64,000 bases of DNA from Schistocerca nitens (Eukaryota; Arthropoda; Insecta; Orthoptera; Acrididae): NCBI RefSeq assembly GCF_023898315.1, contig NC_064619.1:305512150-305576149 (forward strand), given 5' to 3'. Below, in pieces: positions 21,335 through 32,023 of the stretch (its first letter is position 1; each line of letters starts with the position of its first letter). A model generated the notes under the pieces. The model searched no databases and was not told where the DNA came from. It worked only from the letters and a program-made list of their open reading frames with translations. The translations under genes and the position numbers were made by a program.

Positions 21335-22259
21335 TAACAAGTCACTTATCCTTTCTTTCCGATAGAAACAACTGAGTTACTGTAGAGGTGTTTTTTATTC
21401 TCCACAACGTTCTTGATATCGGTAAAATTTTCTGACGGGAAGATCCAGGTTTTTGAGGAAAGATAAAATCCCTGCAATCGTGTCAGGTGTGTATGAAGAG
21501 TTTTCAAGTATTTCAGATCCTCTTTCCTTACTGTAGCTAAAGACTGCGTTGTTATTTTCCACGTCTCTTCGGCTTCAGTAATTTACGAATACATCTGTAA
21601 ACGTCCGAATGACGATGCAGATATTCTGTCAGCACCACATCTTCCAAGTCACAAAATGCAATAGCTGTCACCTCCCCGGTCTGGATCGCTTTTTTAAGCT
21701 TTTGCTGTGAATTTGCTGTGTAATTTCTTTAATTGAGATTAATATAAAATGTGCGGCTCAACATAACCAGTTACGTTTCAATAAATAGTACCTCTCAACA
21801 AATGTGTTTAGAAAAACAAATAAGAAATTGCTTCAGGATGATTTAAAAACTTCCATTTCTTCAGATCTTCGGGATGATGTAAGATATCCATTTCTTCAGA
21901 TCTTCTAAATGCACTAAGTCAAGAAAATTAAAAGTTGCCTTCGCAGACAGCTGTGATGGTATGGGTATCCAATCAGCTTAAGTTCATTAAGATTTCAACA
22001 AATTTTTCCAGGAACTTTTTGTTCTTCAGGTCTGCTGGACAATCAGAATATTATTAGGGTTGCATTTCATATGTGTATGGATCTGAATCTGTTCTAAAAA
22101 TCCGTATATTATCCACTTGCATATGTATGATATTTATGCACTCTTCCATAGCGCGAGCGTTACGTTTCAGCTGTTTCAAATGTCCTCCAGATGCTGACTG
22201 TTTATTTTGGTTTACGAGTACGTGTTCTTGTCTTAAATTTTCTGCCTGTCTGTCCTGGA
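21335..22259. other. No gene recognised
   Basis: AT-rich DNA. The phrase TCCATTTCTTCAGATCTTC occurs twice, at 21,852 and 21,887, as a short local duplication. Nothing else is identifiable. Confidence 0.5.
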
Positions 22260-22479
22260 TACTCTAATCAGCCAGAACATAACGACCACCGACTTGCTCT
22301 CGATATAAACCAGCCCAGGCGATAGCAGCGTTACCTGGCGAGGAATGACTGCTAGTGAGACACGCAGGGTCCAAGTAGTACCAGTGAGCGCACAATCTAT
22401 CTGATCTTGACTGAGGGCATATTGTGATGGCCCGGAGGCTCGGCGCAAGCATTTCGGAACCCGCACGACTAGTCTGGTG

Positions 22480-23440
22480 TCGCAGAGTGCTGTAGTGAGT
22501 GTCTTCAACGGGGGGAGAAATAAAGGTAAAACCACGTCCAAACGTCGTGGAGTCGGCGGCCACCCCTCATTACAGATGTCGGACGTCGTAGGCGGCGAAC
22601 TGTGGCGGACATTAGACTTTAATGCTGGACAATACAAGTGTGTCTGGAGGGACAGTGCACCGAACGCTCCTAACGATGGGCCACTGCAGCCGACGACTCT
22701 GGTATGTGCTAATGTTAATACCCCGACATCGGCAGCTGCAACTGAAATGGGACGCATGACCATCAGTATTGGATGTTGGCCGATGGGAGGGCGCGAATCT
22801 GTCGTTTTCCAAGGGAACAGTCCCTTGCCACTGTGCTGCGGGACGGAGACAAGCTGGCGGAGGCTCCATTATGCACTGAGGAACATGCACGTGGGCATCC
22901 ATGGGTCGAGTAACCCTTGTGGAAGGCACTATGACGACTAAGGAGTATCGTACACAAGTTTCAGACTACGTACACCCCTTCATGACCATTACGTTTTCCG
23001 ATAGCAGTGACATTTTTCAACAAGATAATGCTCTATCTCACAAGGCTATGAGTGAGGTGGAGCGGTTCGAGGAACACAGTGGCTCGTTGAAATTGAGGTG
23101 CTGGCTACACAACTTCCAGATCTGAGCCCTGTCGAACACATATGGGATGTGACTGAACATGGCTTGAGAAGTCCGCAGCTCGTGGTCGTGCGGTAGCGTT
23201 CTCGCTTCCCACGCCTGGGTTCCCGGGTTCGATTCCCGGCGGGGTCAGGGATTTTCTCTGCCTCGTGATGACTGGGTGTTGTGTGATGTCCTTAGGTTAG
23301 TTAGGTTTAAGTAGTTCTAAGTTCTAGGGACTGATGACCATAGATTTAAGTCCCATAGTGCTCAGAGCCATGCCTTGAGAAGGCATTGCCCTCTCCCCGG
23401 AATTTACGGGCATTACGTGACTTGTATGTGCAGATGTTCT
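22480..23440 (+). pseudogene. Tc1-like transposase, family E (dead)
   Basis: Readable pieces are GGSIMHWGTCTWASMGRVTLVEGTM-like residues across about 22,858-22,935, then DIFQQDNALSHKAM with the second catalytic Asp (about 23,010-23,050), then DLSPVEHIWDVTEH in a shifted frame with the Glu (about 23,120-23,158). Frame changes separate every block, and the SINE interrupts the C-terminal part. The N-terminal DNA-binding part is not clearly readable. Confidence 0.72.
23172..23368 (+). repeat. tRNA-derived SINE, variant head
   Basis: The head differs from the 4005 family (CTCGTGGTCGTGCGGTAGCG, B-box GGTTCGATTCCC), but the body is the same (GATGTCCTTAGGTTAGTTAGG, then CATAGTGCTCAGAGCC). Flanks CATGGCTTGAGAAG (23,158-23,171) and CATGCCTTGAGAAG (23,369-23,382) are a 14-bp target duplication with one mismatch. 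It is inserted in the Tc1-like transposase. Confidence 0.9.
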
Positions 23441-23556
23441 GCCAACTCCCTCCAGCGACCTACCAAGGCCTCATTTGTTATGCCACTAGGCGTCGCCGCT
23501 GTTATCCGTGTCAAACATGGACATACCAGCTGATAGTGTTCTGGCTGATTAATGTG

Positions 23557-25489
23557 TATATTTGATACATTGACGTCAAGCTAATTGGTACACACCTGAC
23601 TGATCATACGTGGAAATCTTGTGAGCAATGTGTATATCTCTAATCTCATAGTCTGTCCCAAACACTCCCAGTATGTGATCACACAAATTTTCTAAATTAT
23701 CAGTGCTCTTCCTTGGAATATTAGCAGCTGGTTTTCAGTTTGTTTGAATCCATAAACGCACATTCGTTTACGCTGGATGAAGTATTATATATTCACTGAA
23801 AAGGGCCTCTGGATATCTCACTATAATATTCGTCAATCACCGCCAAACGTACGGCCCTCGTCAGCTAACACAAATATCTTGTTTCTCTCTTCAGTACCAT
23901 TCTCTCTTGCAAGCTTGTGCTGTATCTTCTGTTTCTTCCATTGTACGAATGAAAGCTCAGCACTTTGGAACATTTCAGTGTTCAACAATTATTGCTGCGG
24001 CTTCCTATATTTTCCTAGCTATTGAGTGGGATCATTATGTTCAGCAGGTTGTCACATAATTCTGCGTAGTTCATATGGAATGTTATTGTTTCATGTTATA
24101 ATTCTATGTATGATTAATAATCGTTGAAAACGGCTGGTCGATTTTTAATTACGTAAGTAGCCGCGTGTCCCATCATCCAAATTGTTCCGTGGTTTTTGGA
24201 TCGTGAGGTTTTGCGACCTATAATATCCCTTATGCCGATGCAATCTGAAGTTGTGCGGTCTATATCCTACTGCTGTAAGACCAGATCTTAGATCCCATTC
24301 CTCAGGTGAATCTGTGAACTTGTGTCGGTGAGACAGTGTGTTTCACATGGGAAAACTGTACTGACCTGGATATTGTATAATATTCATTAGCTGCTTTTTT
24401 TTTCTTTGACGATCGTGTACAGGATGACTTTAACATTAGATGGTAGGAAGTTGCTCCGTGGGTTTCTTCAGATGATGTTTCACTTTGTCTGAGGCTAGAT
24501 TTCCTTTATACGGTTTTGTTTGCTTTTCGCTAAAACATCATTGATCTATCTGTTTTTTTAGGATATGCTGAGGCGTGTAGTTCTTGTGTATATAACCTAA
24601 CAGTGAAAAATATTATGTAGAGCTCTTGGGTATCACTTTTATGTCGTCTGGTAGTTCCATGCTTAACTTCTTCCATCTTTTGTCTTGTTAAAAACTGTCT
24701 ATCGCTTCATAAATGTCTTTCTTAATTGCATTCTTTCGTCTACTGCTATTATCAGATGTCAGACAACATAGAACTTCCAGAATGGAGTTCAGTGTCGGTA
24801 CTAGGAAGCTATGCCTAATCTGGACGTGAACTTACCCATCTGTTGACCAAATACTTAATAATTCTATCGTCCCAGTTTCCCGTACTTCTGCAAATATGGT
24901 CGATCAGGAGAGATCTGTATTTTTGCCTCATGACCCTTAGGTCTAGGCCATCCCTCATGGTTGGCAGTGTTAAGGAGTCGTAACGCACCTTCAGTCCCCC
25001 CCCCTCAAGAGAACCAGCATGGTGCTCGTTGGATTTTATAAGCAATGGCAACAAGCGCTGGACGGATCTGCGCAAAGTAACTGCTTAATTAGTACCGATA
25101 TTTTGAGTGTACGCACTTTTTGTAACAAGCTCAGCTGCCTACTTTTGATGTTTGCTCTTATTTTGATTTACCATGTCAGCCCAATTTCGAGTCGCGTTTC
25201 GTCGAATACTGCTTCCAGGATTTGCCGACTGATTTGTACCAGCTGCTTTGTAGTTACCAGTCACAGTACTCCGTATCACCGATGGCGCTACCGGTGTGCA
25301 CTAGGGAGGTTTCTCTTTTACTTAATCGAGCACCCGTTATCGCACTGTAATAATTGATAATGCGTCTTGCTAAAAAAAATCTCTTGTCGGAAGTATTTTT
25401 CGTGGGAGATGGGGGAAACCACAGCAAAAGACTTTAAGAAGAATTTTCGTTCAACTAATTTTACTGTACCCATGATTACAACCGCAAAT
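23557..25489. other. Mostly unrecognised AT-rich DNA
   Basis: Apart from the possible retrotransposon fragment at 24,815-25,000 I see no gene or repeat. Confidence 0.45.
24815..25000 (-). pseudogene. Possible LINE C-terminal fragment
   Basis: Minus-strand translation includes VRYDSLTLPTMRDGLDLR followed by QKYRSLLIDHICR. This resembles the GGLGL-type block that follows RT in I- or Jockey-like retrotransposons. Only about 60 residues fit, with no RT motif beside them, so the assignment is weak. Confidence 0.35.
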
Positions 25490-26319
25490 TACGAGGGTTG
25501 GAACTTTAATAGTGGCAATTATTTATTTACAGCTCGAACAAAATAAATACCTGTTTCAAAGTTTTACTGACCTTCAAAGTGGTCACCAGCATTGCGTATA
25601 ATCCGTTGCCAGCGATGTGGAAGTCGTAGGACACTCTTAGCAGTGCCAGTTGTGTTGACAGCTCGAGTGGCGCGCTCTATTGCTCGACGAATTTGCAGCA
25701 GTTCTGAAGGGAATGCCGTGAACCCTTTCCTTCAGTTCAGAAATCGAGTTGAACTCACGAGGGCTTCAGTCAGGGGAGTGCAGTAGGTGGTATAGCACTT
25801 AGCAGCCCCATCAGTCGAACAAATCAGTAACATTTTGCACTGTACGTGCTTGAGCATTGTCCTGCAAAATGATGGTCAGGTCCTGCAGAAAGTGCCATCA
25901 CTTCTGTCTCTAAGCTGTTCATTTTTGGAACACAACCTATGACCAGCTTAGAGACAGAAGTGATGACACTTTCCGTAGGACCTGACCATCATTTTGCAGG
26001 ACAATGCTCAAGCACGTACAGTGCAAGCTGTTATTGATATGTTTTACTGATGGGGCTGCTAAGTGCTATGCCACCTACTGCAGTCCCATGACTTAAGCTC
26101 TCGTGAACTGCTACAAATTCGTCGGGCAATAGACCGTGCCGCTCGAACTGTCAACACAACTGGCAATGCTAAGAGTATCCTACGGCTTCCACATCGCTGG
26201 GAACGGGTTATACACTACGCTGGTGAGTACTTCGAAGGTCAGTAAAACTTTGAAACACATATCTACTTTTTACGAGCTGTAAATAAACAGTAACCCCTTT
26301 TAAAGTTCCAACCACCGTA
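25490..26319. mobile_element. Fold-back element from two opposed transposase 3' halves
   Basis: Two arms, about 25,490-25,917 and 25,944-26,319, are inverted copies around a 26-bp loop. The outer ends both read GGTTGGAACTTTAA inward and abut TA. Each arm encodes the end of the same transposase: RLPHRWERVIHYAGEYFEGQ on the plus strand of the right arm (stop at 26,243) and RLPHRWQRIIRNAGDHFEGQ on the minus strand of the left arm. The left arm has about 50 extra bases near 25,705-25,755. The family is Tc1/mariner-like by motif style. Confidence 0.82.
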
Positions 26320-26325
26320 TTTTTT

Positions 26326-26528
26326 GGAAATTTGTGGTAAGGTCTTATGGGACCAAACTGCTGAGGTCAACGGTCCCTAAGCCTACACACTACTTTATGT
26401 AACTTAAACTAACTTACACTATAAACAACACACACACCCATGCCCGAGGGTGGATTCGAACCTATGACTGGGGGATCGGCACGGATCGTGACAAGGCGCC
26501 CTAGACCGAGCGACTACCCCACGCGGCA
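26326..26528 (-). repeat. tRNA-derived SINE (minus), third family
   Basis: Landmarks are GTCTTATGGGACCAAACTGC, CCCTAAGCCTACACACTAC, GGTGGATTCGAACC (B-box complement) and a head ending CCCCACGCGGC. The body is shared with the truncated copy at 7950-8101. It begins a few bases after the fold-back element. Confidence 0.87.
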
Positions 26529-26869
26529 CAAGTTATTTAAAACTGAGGAAATTAATTTCTTCCGTATATATATCGATTAATTACTGAGATTTGATTCCTA
26601 TTTTTGGACAACTTGTCTCAGGGGGATAACACGTTCAGAATACAGAAGTTAATTAACCAGATCTCATTCGCAGAACATAATGCAGATAGCACTTTAAAAA
26701 TCGTAGTTTTATGCCGATTTCAGATTTTTTTAAATTTTCAATAGTAGCTCTCGTCGTTACTGACATTTCGCTTATCACAAAATCAGTCAAAAGCATGGCC
26801 ACATTTCACTTACTTCTACCCTAATTATCCGACTGGGGAAAGGGCACCTAGAGTTTAACGTTCAATTCC

Positions 26870-27022
26870 TACCACGTGTTCTTGTTGGCGACTCCCCACA
26901 TCATGGAGAGGTGAAGGGCAGCTTAATGGCAGGTTGAAAATTTCCTTGGTCAGACTAGGATTCGGTTCCGCAACTTCTCGGTTTCCAGACACGCGCTTTA
27001 TCACTAGGCCACGAGGCTCGAC
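26870..27022 (-). repeat. tRNA-like SINE (minus), fourth type
   Basis: The minus-strand tRNA-like head spans about 26,952-27,022, with B-box complement GGATTCGGTTCC and TTTATCACTAGGCCACGAGG near its start. Before it lies a body containing CACATCATGGAGAGGTGAAGG. I saw no second copy in the window. Confidence 0.55.
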
Positions 27023-27339
27023 ACTTCTCCGCATGAAAACAATATCAAGAATGAAGTTTTATTATCGGCGCCTGGTGCACTCATAATGGAGACAGCACAT
27101 TAACTGACTAAAATGAAGTTGAGAATAGGTGATAATAGATAATCGTCATACATCACTGCAACAGGCAAAACTATAACTCTTTTGAGACGGAGGGGAGGCG
27201 GATTAAGGTAAAGAAACATAATATACACTCAGATGCTCGGAACTGAAATTATCTAGGCTTTGAAGTATTTACATACGAGGGCTGTGTTGCGTACATGACC
27301 GACGATACGAGATGACATATTTGGCGGCTTCTTCGAACA

Positions 27340-28135
27340 CACTGCGGGCACGTATGTCATGGGGTAACGATATACACATATACACATGGCGATAGTATCG
27401 CGTACACAAGGTATAAAAGGGCAGTGCATTGGCCGAGCTGCAATTTGTACTCACGTGATTCATGTGAAAGGGATTCCGACTTGTTAATGGCCGTACGACG
27501 GGAATTAACAGGTTCTGAACGCGGAATGGTAGTTGGAGATCGACGCACTACACATTCCATTTCGGAAATCGTTAGGGAATTCATTATTCCGAAATTCACA
27601 GTGTCAAGAGGGTGCCGAGAATACTGAATTTTAGGCATTAACTCTCACCATGGACAACGCATTGGCCAGCTGTCTTCACTTAACGACCGAGAACAACGGC
27701 GTTTCCATAAAGTTGCCTGCGCTAACAGACCGATGCATGAAATAGGCACAGAAATCAATGTGAGACGTACGACGAACGTAAGCGGTAAGACAGTGCGGCA
27801 AAATTTGGCGTAAATGGACTGTGGCGACCGACGCGAGAGCGTTTGCTAACAGCACGACATAGGCCGCAGCACCTCTCCTGGCTTCGTGAAAAAATCTTTT
27901 GGACCCTAACTGACTGGAAAAACCGTGGCTTGGACAGATGAGTCTCGATTTCAGTTAGTAAGCGCTGATGGTATGGTTCGTGTGTGGCGCAAACCTCACG
28001 AAGCCTTGGACCTAAGTTCTCAACAAGACACAGTGAATACTAGTGGTAGCTCCATAATGGTGTGGGCTGTGTATACATGGAATGAACAACACGATATTAC
28101 GAGGTGTTTTATAACTCGCGTCACTTCAGTGTACA
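27340..28135 (+). mobile_element. Tc1-like transposon, family J, internally deleted
   Basis: The interior encodes the first two thirds of a Tc1-like transposase, then jumps to a short terminal stretch ending GCGTCACTTCAGTGTA at about 28,135. The left boundary is poorly defined; GTATGTCATGGGG near 27,355 may be the decayed left TIR. A TATAAAA motif at 27,412 precedes the transposase. Confidence 0.65.
27487..28125 (+). pseudogene. Tc1-like transposase, family J (C-terminal part deleted)
   Basis: It starts MAVRRELTGSERGMVVGDRR, with helix-turn-helix residues SISEIVREF and FTVSRGCREY, then a stop. It resumes in other frames (SLNDREQRRFHK, INVRRTTNVSGKTVRQNLA) and ends with AWTDESRFQLVSADGMVRVWRKPHE, which carries the first catalytic Asp, and SIMVWAVYTWNEQ. 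No DNAPxH block or PDLNPIEH block follows, so two of the three catalytic residues are absent. It is a deletion derivative. Confidence 0.82.
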
Positions 28136-29082
28136 TTTCTTTGAAGTCTTTGCTCAACGAAGAATGGTTAACTTTGATGTAGCAGCTCTATAAAAATGAA
28201 CGGGGCATCATGTAACACTTTTAGTACGGAACTTCTTCCTGCACTATTACCAATTTAAGTTGCTGTAGTGTTCCCAGGAAACACCAACATAATTTTTAAA
28301 GGTGTAAAAGACTACCAATATCACAGAAGATTTACTGGTTTATACGACGTCGTTTCAGAGGTGTAAGAGACTCAAGTAAATACTACATCATTGAAACACA
28401 GACTTGTAAATATGTAAGCACTGTAAGATAAGGTCCTCTTTAAACAATTGCAGTGCCTGCTAAGTATTTAGGCGCGATTAATACGTGACACGCGCAACTG
28501 TAACAAAGTATCCGCTCCTGTCAAGGATTAAGCGGAAAGCACTCCGTCGTAATGAGTCAGCTGGCAGCTCCTCCCAAAAGCGGCCTGCTGCCTTCTACGC
28601 AGAGTCGCCGCGCAGGTAGAATCGGCCTGTTAATCCTCATTAACCCGATCTGGCGCACAATGGCATGACGGATTGGACACAGTGTTTTTCCCGCGCCGCC
28701 TGAGTGACGTGGTAACAAGGCAGGCAGGGCGGCCGTGCTTCGGGAAGTCAGCCGCCATCTCGTCTCCATTTTTTGGCGTTTATATGCTGGCAGCGGCTGC
28801 CGACGTATGATGGATCGCCGACCCACCTAGGGATGTCCATGAACAGCAACGATATCTTCGCGGCACTACCATAATCGCCTCCATTTTACTTTCCCATAAG
28901 AAATTTCAACCTCCATGAAGACGTCCGCCGAAATCTACAGCGTTCGTCAATGAACTGTCAGAGTGTCAACACGCAAGGTGGGTACCATCTTACGCAAGCC
29001 AGCCGAGAAGTATCATTCGGCGAAATATAGCCTAGAAAAATTCTACCTTTTGCTAGACGTTCCAGAGATCATCGCATATCCA

Positions 29083-29087
<5 letters not shown>
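28136..29087. other. No gene recognised; GC-rich patch 28,540-28,830
   Basis: The patch is CpG-rich, with short frames on the minus strand, but none matches a known protein. The rest is AT-rich. Confidence 0.4.

Positions 29088-29113
<26 letters not shown>
29088..29113 (+). repeat. Poly(A) run of 26
   Basis: An uninterrupted A run. It could be the tail of a plus-strand retroposed sequence lying to its left, but I could not identify that sequence. It could also be simple slippage. Confidence 0.9.
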
Positions 29114-29395
29114 CCTCATCACAGTCCGCCTCAGTAGGTCAGTGGTCAGCATGTCTGACTCCCAGTCATAGGACTCAGGTTCAGTTCACGATAATGACAG
29201 GGATTTTCCTTGGTCAGAGTAGTAGAACGGAGTGCAAACAGATCCGTGAATTGAATACCCACTTGAATGGGAAGTGGCGCCTCCTATGTTTGGAAAACTC
29301 ACAAGGTCCGAGAGAGTGGTGTGCTGGCTCCATGTCCATGCTCACTGTATCTACATGGTAGCGTGTGGCAGGGGATGACAAGACGGTCGGCAGCA
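29114..29395 (+). repeat. tRNA-derived SINE, fifth type
   Basis: The head is CGCCTCAGTAGGTCAGTGG (A-box-like) with GGACTCAGGTTCAGTTC (B-box-like). The body contains GGGAAGTGGCGCCTCC and TTTGGAAAACTCACAAGG. A diverged stretch at 29,744-29,800 (GGTCGGTCGGTACCGTCGGG) resembles the end of this type, so the element may be split or duplicated. The boundaries are approximate. Confidence 0.6.
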
Positions 29396-29914
29396 TCGAA
29401 TTTTACTGTGAACCTGATCACGGAGTTACTTTTCTTTTACTCTGCTATCGTTGGTATCACACTACGATACGTCGAGTTTCTCGATTTATTGATGACAGAT
29501 TTATGGTGATTAGAATTTTCGTAGAGTGTAGAACACTACAGAAAATTATTTTCAACAGGTAATAGAAATTGCTAAAGAAATGTCTAATCTCTCTCACAGT
29601 TTTCACGAAATTCCAGCTTCTTATCTGTGTCGTCTACAAAGTGTCGAATTAACAGCCTATAGTCTGGTCAGGAAAGCTGACAACAGCGGTGTGTTGTCCA
29701 TATGCCTCTCCATATCCGCACTCAGTGACGGTTATCGTCTGGGCATTACACGGTGGTCGGTCGGTACCGTCGGGATTTGCGAGGCCTGTTCGGCGTTCCG
29801 GAAGGAGTCTGAGTACAGTAGCATGCCATGCACATCAGTCTCAAAAGAAATACGTTGCGGCGACATCTGACCAATGACAAAAAAGAAGTTCTGGGTTGTC
29901 GATTACAAAGTGTA
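29396..29914. other. No gene recognised
   Basis: Apart from the SINE-like phrase at 29,744-29,800, nothing is identifiable. Confidence 0.4.
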
Positions 29915-30440
29915 CTTGACATTGCATCTACATCTATACCTTGCAGTGTGTGCGAGGGATACTTGAAGTAACACTACCCTCCCCTCCCCCCTCTCCCCGT
30001 TTTTTAGTTCCATTCATGGATTGTGATTTGGACAAATGATCTAATTTCTCTAATCTTCTCGTCGTCATCATTTCGCGAAACTTCTGTGGGAGGCAACGTA
30101 TCTTAGCTGTCTCTTCTAAGAACTTAAGCTCCCGAAATTTTAACGGTAAACCTCTCGTGACGCCCCATGTTTCTCTTGTAGCACCTGTTACCGAAGTCTG
30201 TTGAGCATCTCCGTAATGCCGTCACGCCGAATAAACGATCCTGTGACGAAACCCGCTGCTTTTCGTCAGATTTTGTCTATGTCCTCTATGAACCCTAATT
30301 AGTAATGGCCCGAGACTGATGGACAATACTCAACAATCGGTCGAACGAGTGCTTTGCAAAGTACGGTTTCTGTTTCTTACAGTCCTATTTCCTTTAAACT
30401 TGTTTATCAGCGTCAGGATACAATTAGGAGGTTAAGGAAA
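29915..30440 (-). pseudogene. Non-LTR retrotransposon 3' tail (minus), highly diverged
   Basis: The left end has GCATCTACATCTATACC, the reverse of the GTAGAT-rich tail seen at 36,331-36,358, followed by GTGTGTGCGAGGGATACTT. The phrases CATCTCCGTAATGCCG and CAATACTCAACAATCGGTCG further in match, by my recollection, the minus strand of the RT C-terminus of this lineage. No open frame survives. Confidence 0.6.
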
Positions 30441-30626
30441 ACAATTTTCGCTTATTTAGTGTAATAGTAATTCACACAACTTGCCAGCTTTTAAAGAGTC
30501 TGTTTTTGTATATTTAATAGTTCAGAAAGTAGTCTCATGATAGAAACGAGTCGTACTTGTCTTACTGATGATACATCCAATGGACGCAGCGGACTGCACT
30601 TCCACACGTAAAAATATGCGAATATT

Positions 30627-30925
30627 TACAGAATGAATTTTTCACTCTGCAGTGGAATGTGCGCTGGTATGAAATTTCCCAGCAGATTAAAACTGTGCCG
30701 AAACCACTCGAACAACTGAGCTTCTTTCAGGAGTGCTAGTCCCGCCAAGCTTCGTAGAACTTCCGTAGTTTCGAAGATAAGAGATGAGGTACTGGCAGAG
30801 GTAAAGCTATGAGTACAGAGCATGAGCTGTGCTCTGGAAGCTCAATTTATAGAACACTTGTCCGCGAAAGGAAAAGGTCTCCAGTTTGAGTCTCGGAAGG
30901 ATCATTCTGGAGAGGAACAGCAAAA
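30627..30925 (+). repeat. SINE-like repeat with tRNA-like region
   Basis: It opens TACAGAATGAATTTTTCACTC and contains CCCAGCAGATTAAAACTGTG. Toward 30,835-30,895 a tRNA-like stretch follows (CTCTGGAAGCTC, then TCTCCAGTTTGAGTCTCGG as a decayed B-box). This order is known to me as a dispersed repeat in orthopterans (recollection). No target duplication was found. Confidence 0.55.
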
Positions 30926-31644
30926 CATTTGACTGACACGATCGTAAACATAATTTTAATTCTGAACATCAATACTAAGAAATTTGGAAGAAAAATTATT
31001 TGAGGAAGTGAGGCACAACAAAAAATGTAAACAAATAGATCGTCATTTGAAACTGAACAGGAAAAAATTTGAGAAGAAATTATATGCTGCAGTTAGCCTG
31101 TGGCAATTTTGGCCGTTAAGAAAATCATTTACTATTTCGAAAAGGAATTTACTTTAGGTGTTCTCAACATTTCACACAATATTAATTTAATATTGATTAA
31201 ATAATTAAATATTGTCTGGAAGGTCTTTGAGACGCGTCCATGAAGCTCTCGCTAAGTTAAGTGATTAATATCGAAATGAGAGCTAATTTAGTTAATATTA
31301 CATTTTAGACTAGTGTAATTACTTCTTCTGTAGTCTGTCTATTGAAAGTTTCGCTTTTCTGAGCGTATTTAGATCGAAAAGAATGTATTTCGTAAAGATG
31401 GGTAGTTGTTATTTCTGTTTACATTTTAGGCGTAAATTACGTGCGAGTGTAGGTCTTTATTTTTGACTTGACTTAGCGGTTCAAAGTTAAGTTTTCGAGT
31501 TTCGGTAGTTAATTAAAACTATCCAAAGTATGTTTAAAAGTTTGTTTACATTAGCGATAAGGTACGTATTAGTACAGGTTACGAAGCTTCAGTGCTCTTG
31601 TGCCAAGTTAGTGTCTGGTTTTGTGTAAATTTTTCTATCAAACT

Positions 31645-32023
31645 ATGTGTGACAAATGTGATGGTTGCTGTAGAAATCTGAAGGATGGGGTGTTCTATGA
31701 AGACTAGGTTTTGATTTCACTGGCACGAACGTAGCGGTGAGGGAACAGCGATAGATAATGAGGCTCTTCCATGACAATGTATGTTATGCAGAAAGGACAG
31801 TAAAATCGCTGAACAGGAGACAGAAAATTGTGCTCTTAAGGCTGAATTAGAAAACTCGAATTTGGAATTATGTGGGCTATGGGAGGAAAAAGAGACGGGG
31901 TCCTGGGTAAACAAAGAAAGCAAAGGGCGAAAAAGTGAAATCGTTGAAAAAACTTTAGAAATTCAGTTAGTAAATCAGCTTGGCTTGATATCTGAAATAG
32001 TTGAGGAAAGGCCTCATGCTATG
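31645..32023 (+). pseudogene. CR1/L2-like ORF1, N-terminal part
   Basis: It begins MCDKCDGCCRNLKDG. After a frameshift near 31,705 it continues FHWHERSGEG and QCMLCRKDSKIAEQE. The Cys-x2-Cys, His and Cys-x2-Cys spacing suggests a PHD/RING-like zinc-binding fold, followed by a coiled-coil-like stretch (ETENCALKAELENSNLEL). ORF1 proteins bind element RNA in intact LINEs (established knowledge). The stop at 31,705-31,707, another near 31,767 and the Tc1 insertion at 32,024 destroy it. Confidence 0.7.

Larger units (their letters stand above)
22260..23556 (+). mobile_element. Tc1-like transposon, family E, with SINE inside
   Basis: The inverted ends share the 14-bp core TAATCAGCCAGAAC, at 22,265-22,278 and reversed at 23,538-23,551, with looser similarity outside it. 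The interior is a degraded transposase. A SINE is inserted at 23,172-23,368. The exact outer bases are uncertain by a few positions. Confidence 0.82.

Noticed and set aside
22233..22763. 176-codon minus-strand open frame
   Set aside because: It is antisense to a Tc1-like element including its left TIR. No domain is recognised.
28963..29361. 132-codon plus-strand frame with a run of lysines
   Set aside because: The lysines come from the poly(A) run and the rest is SINE sequence.
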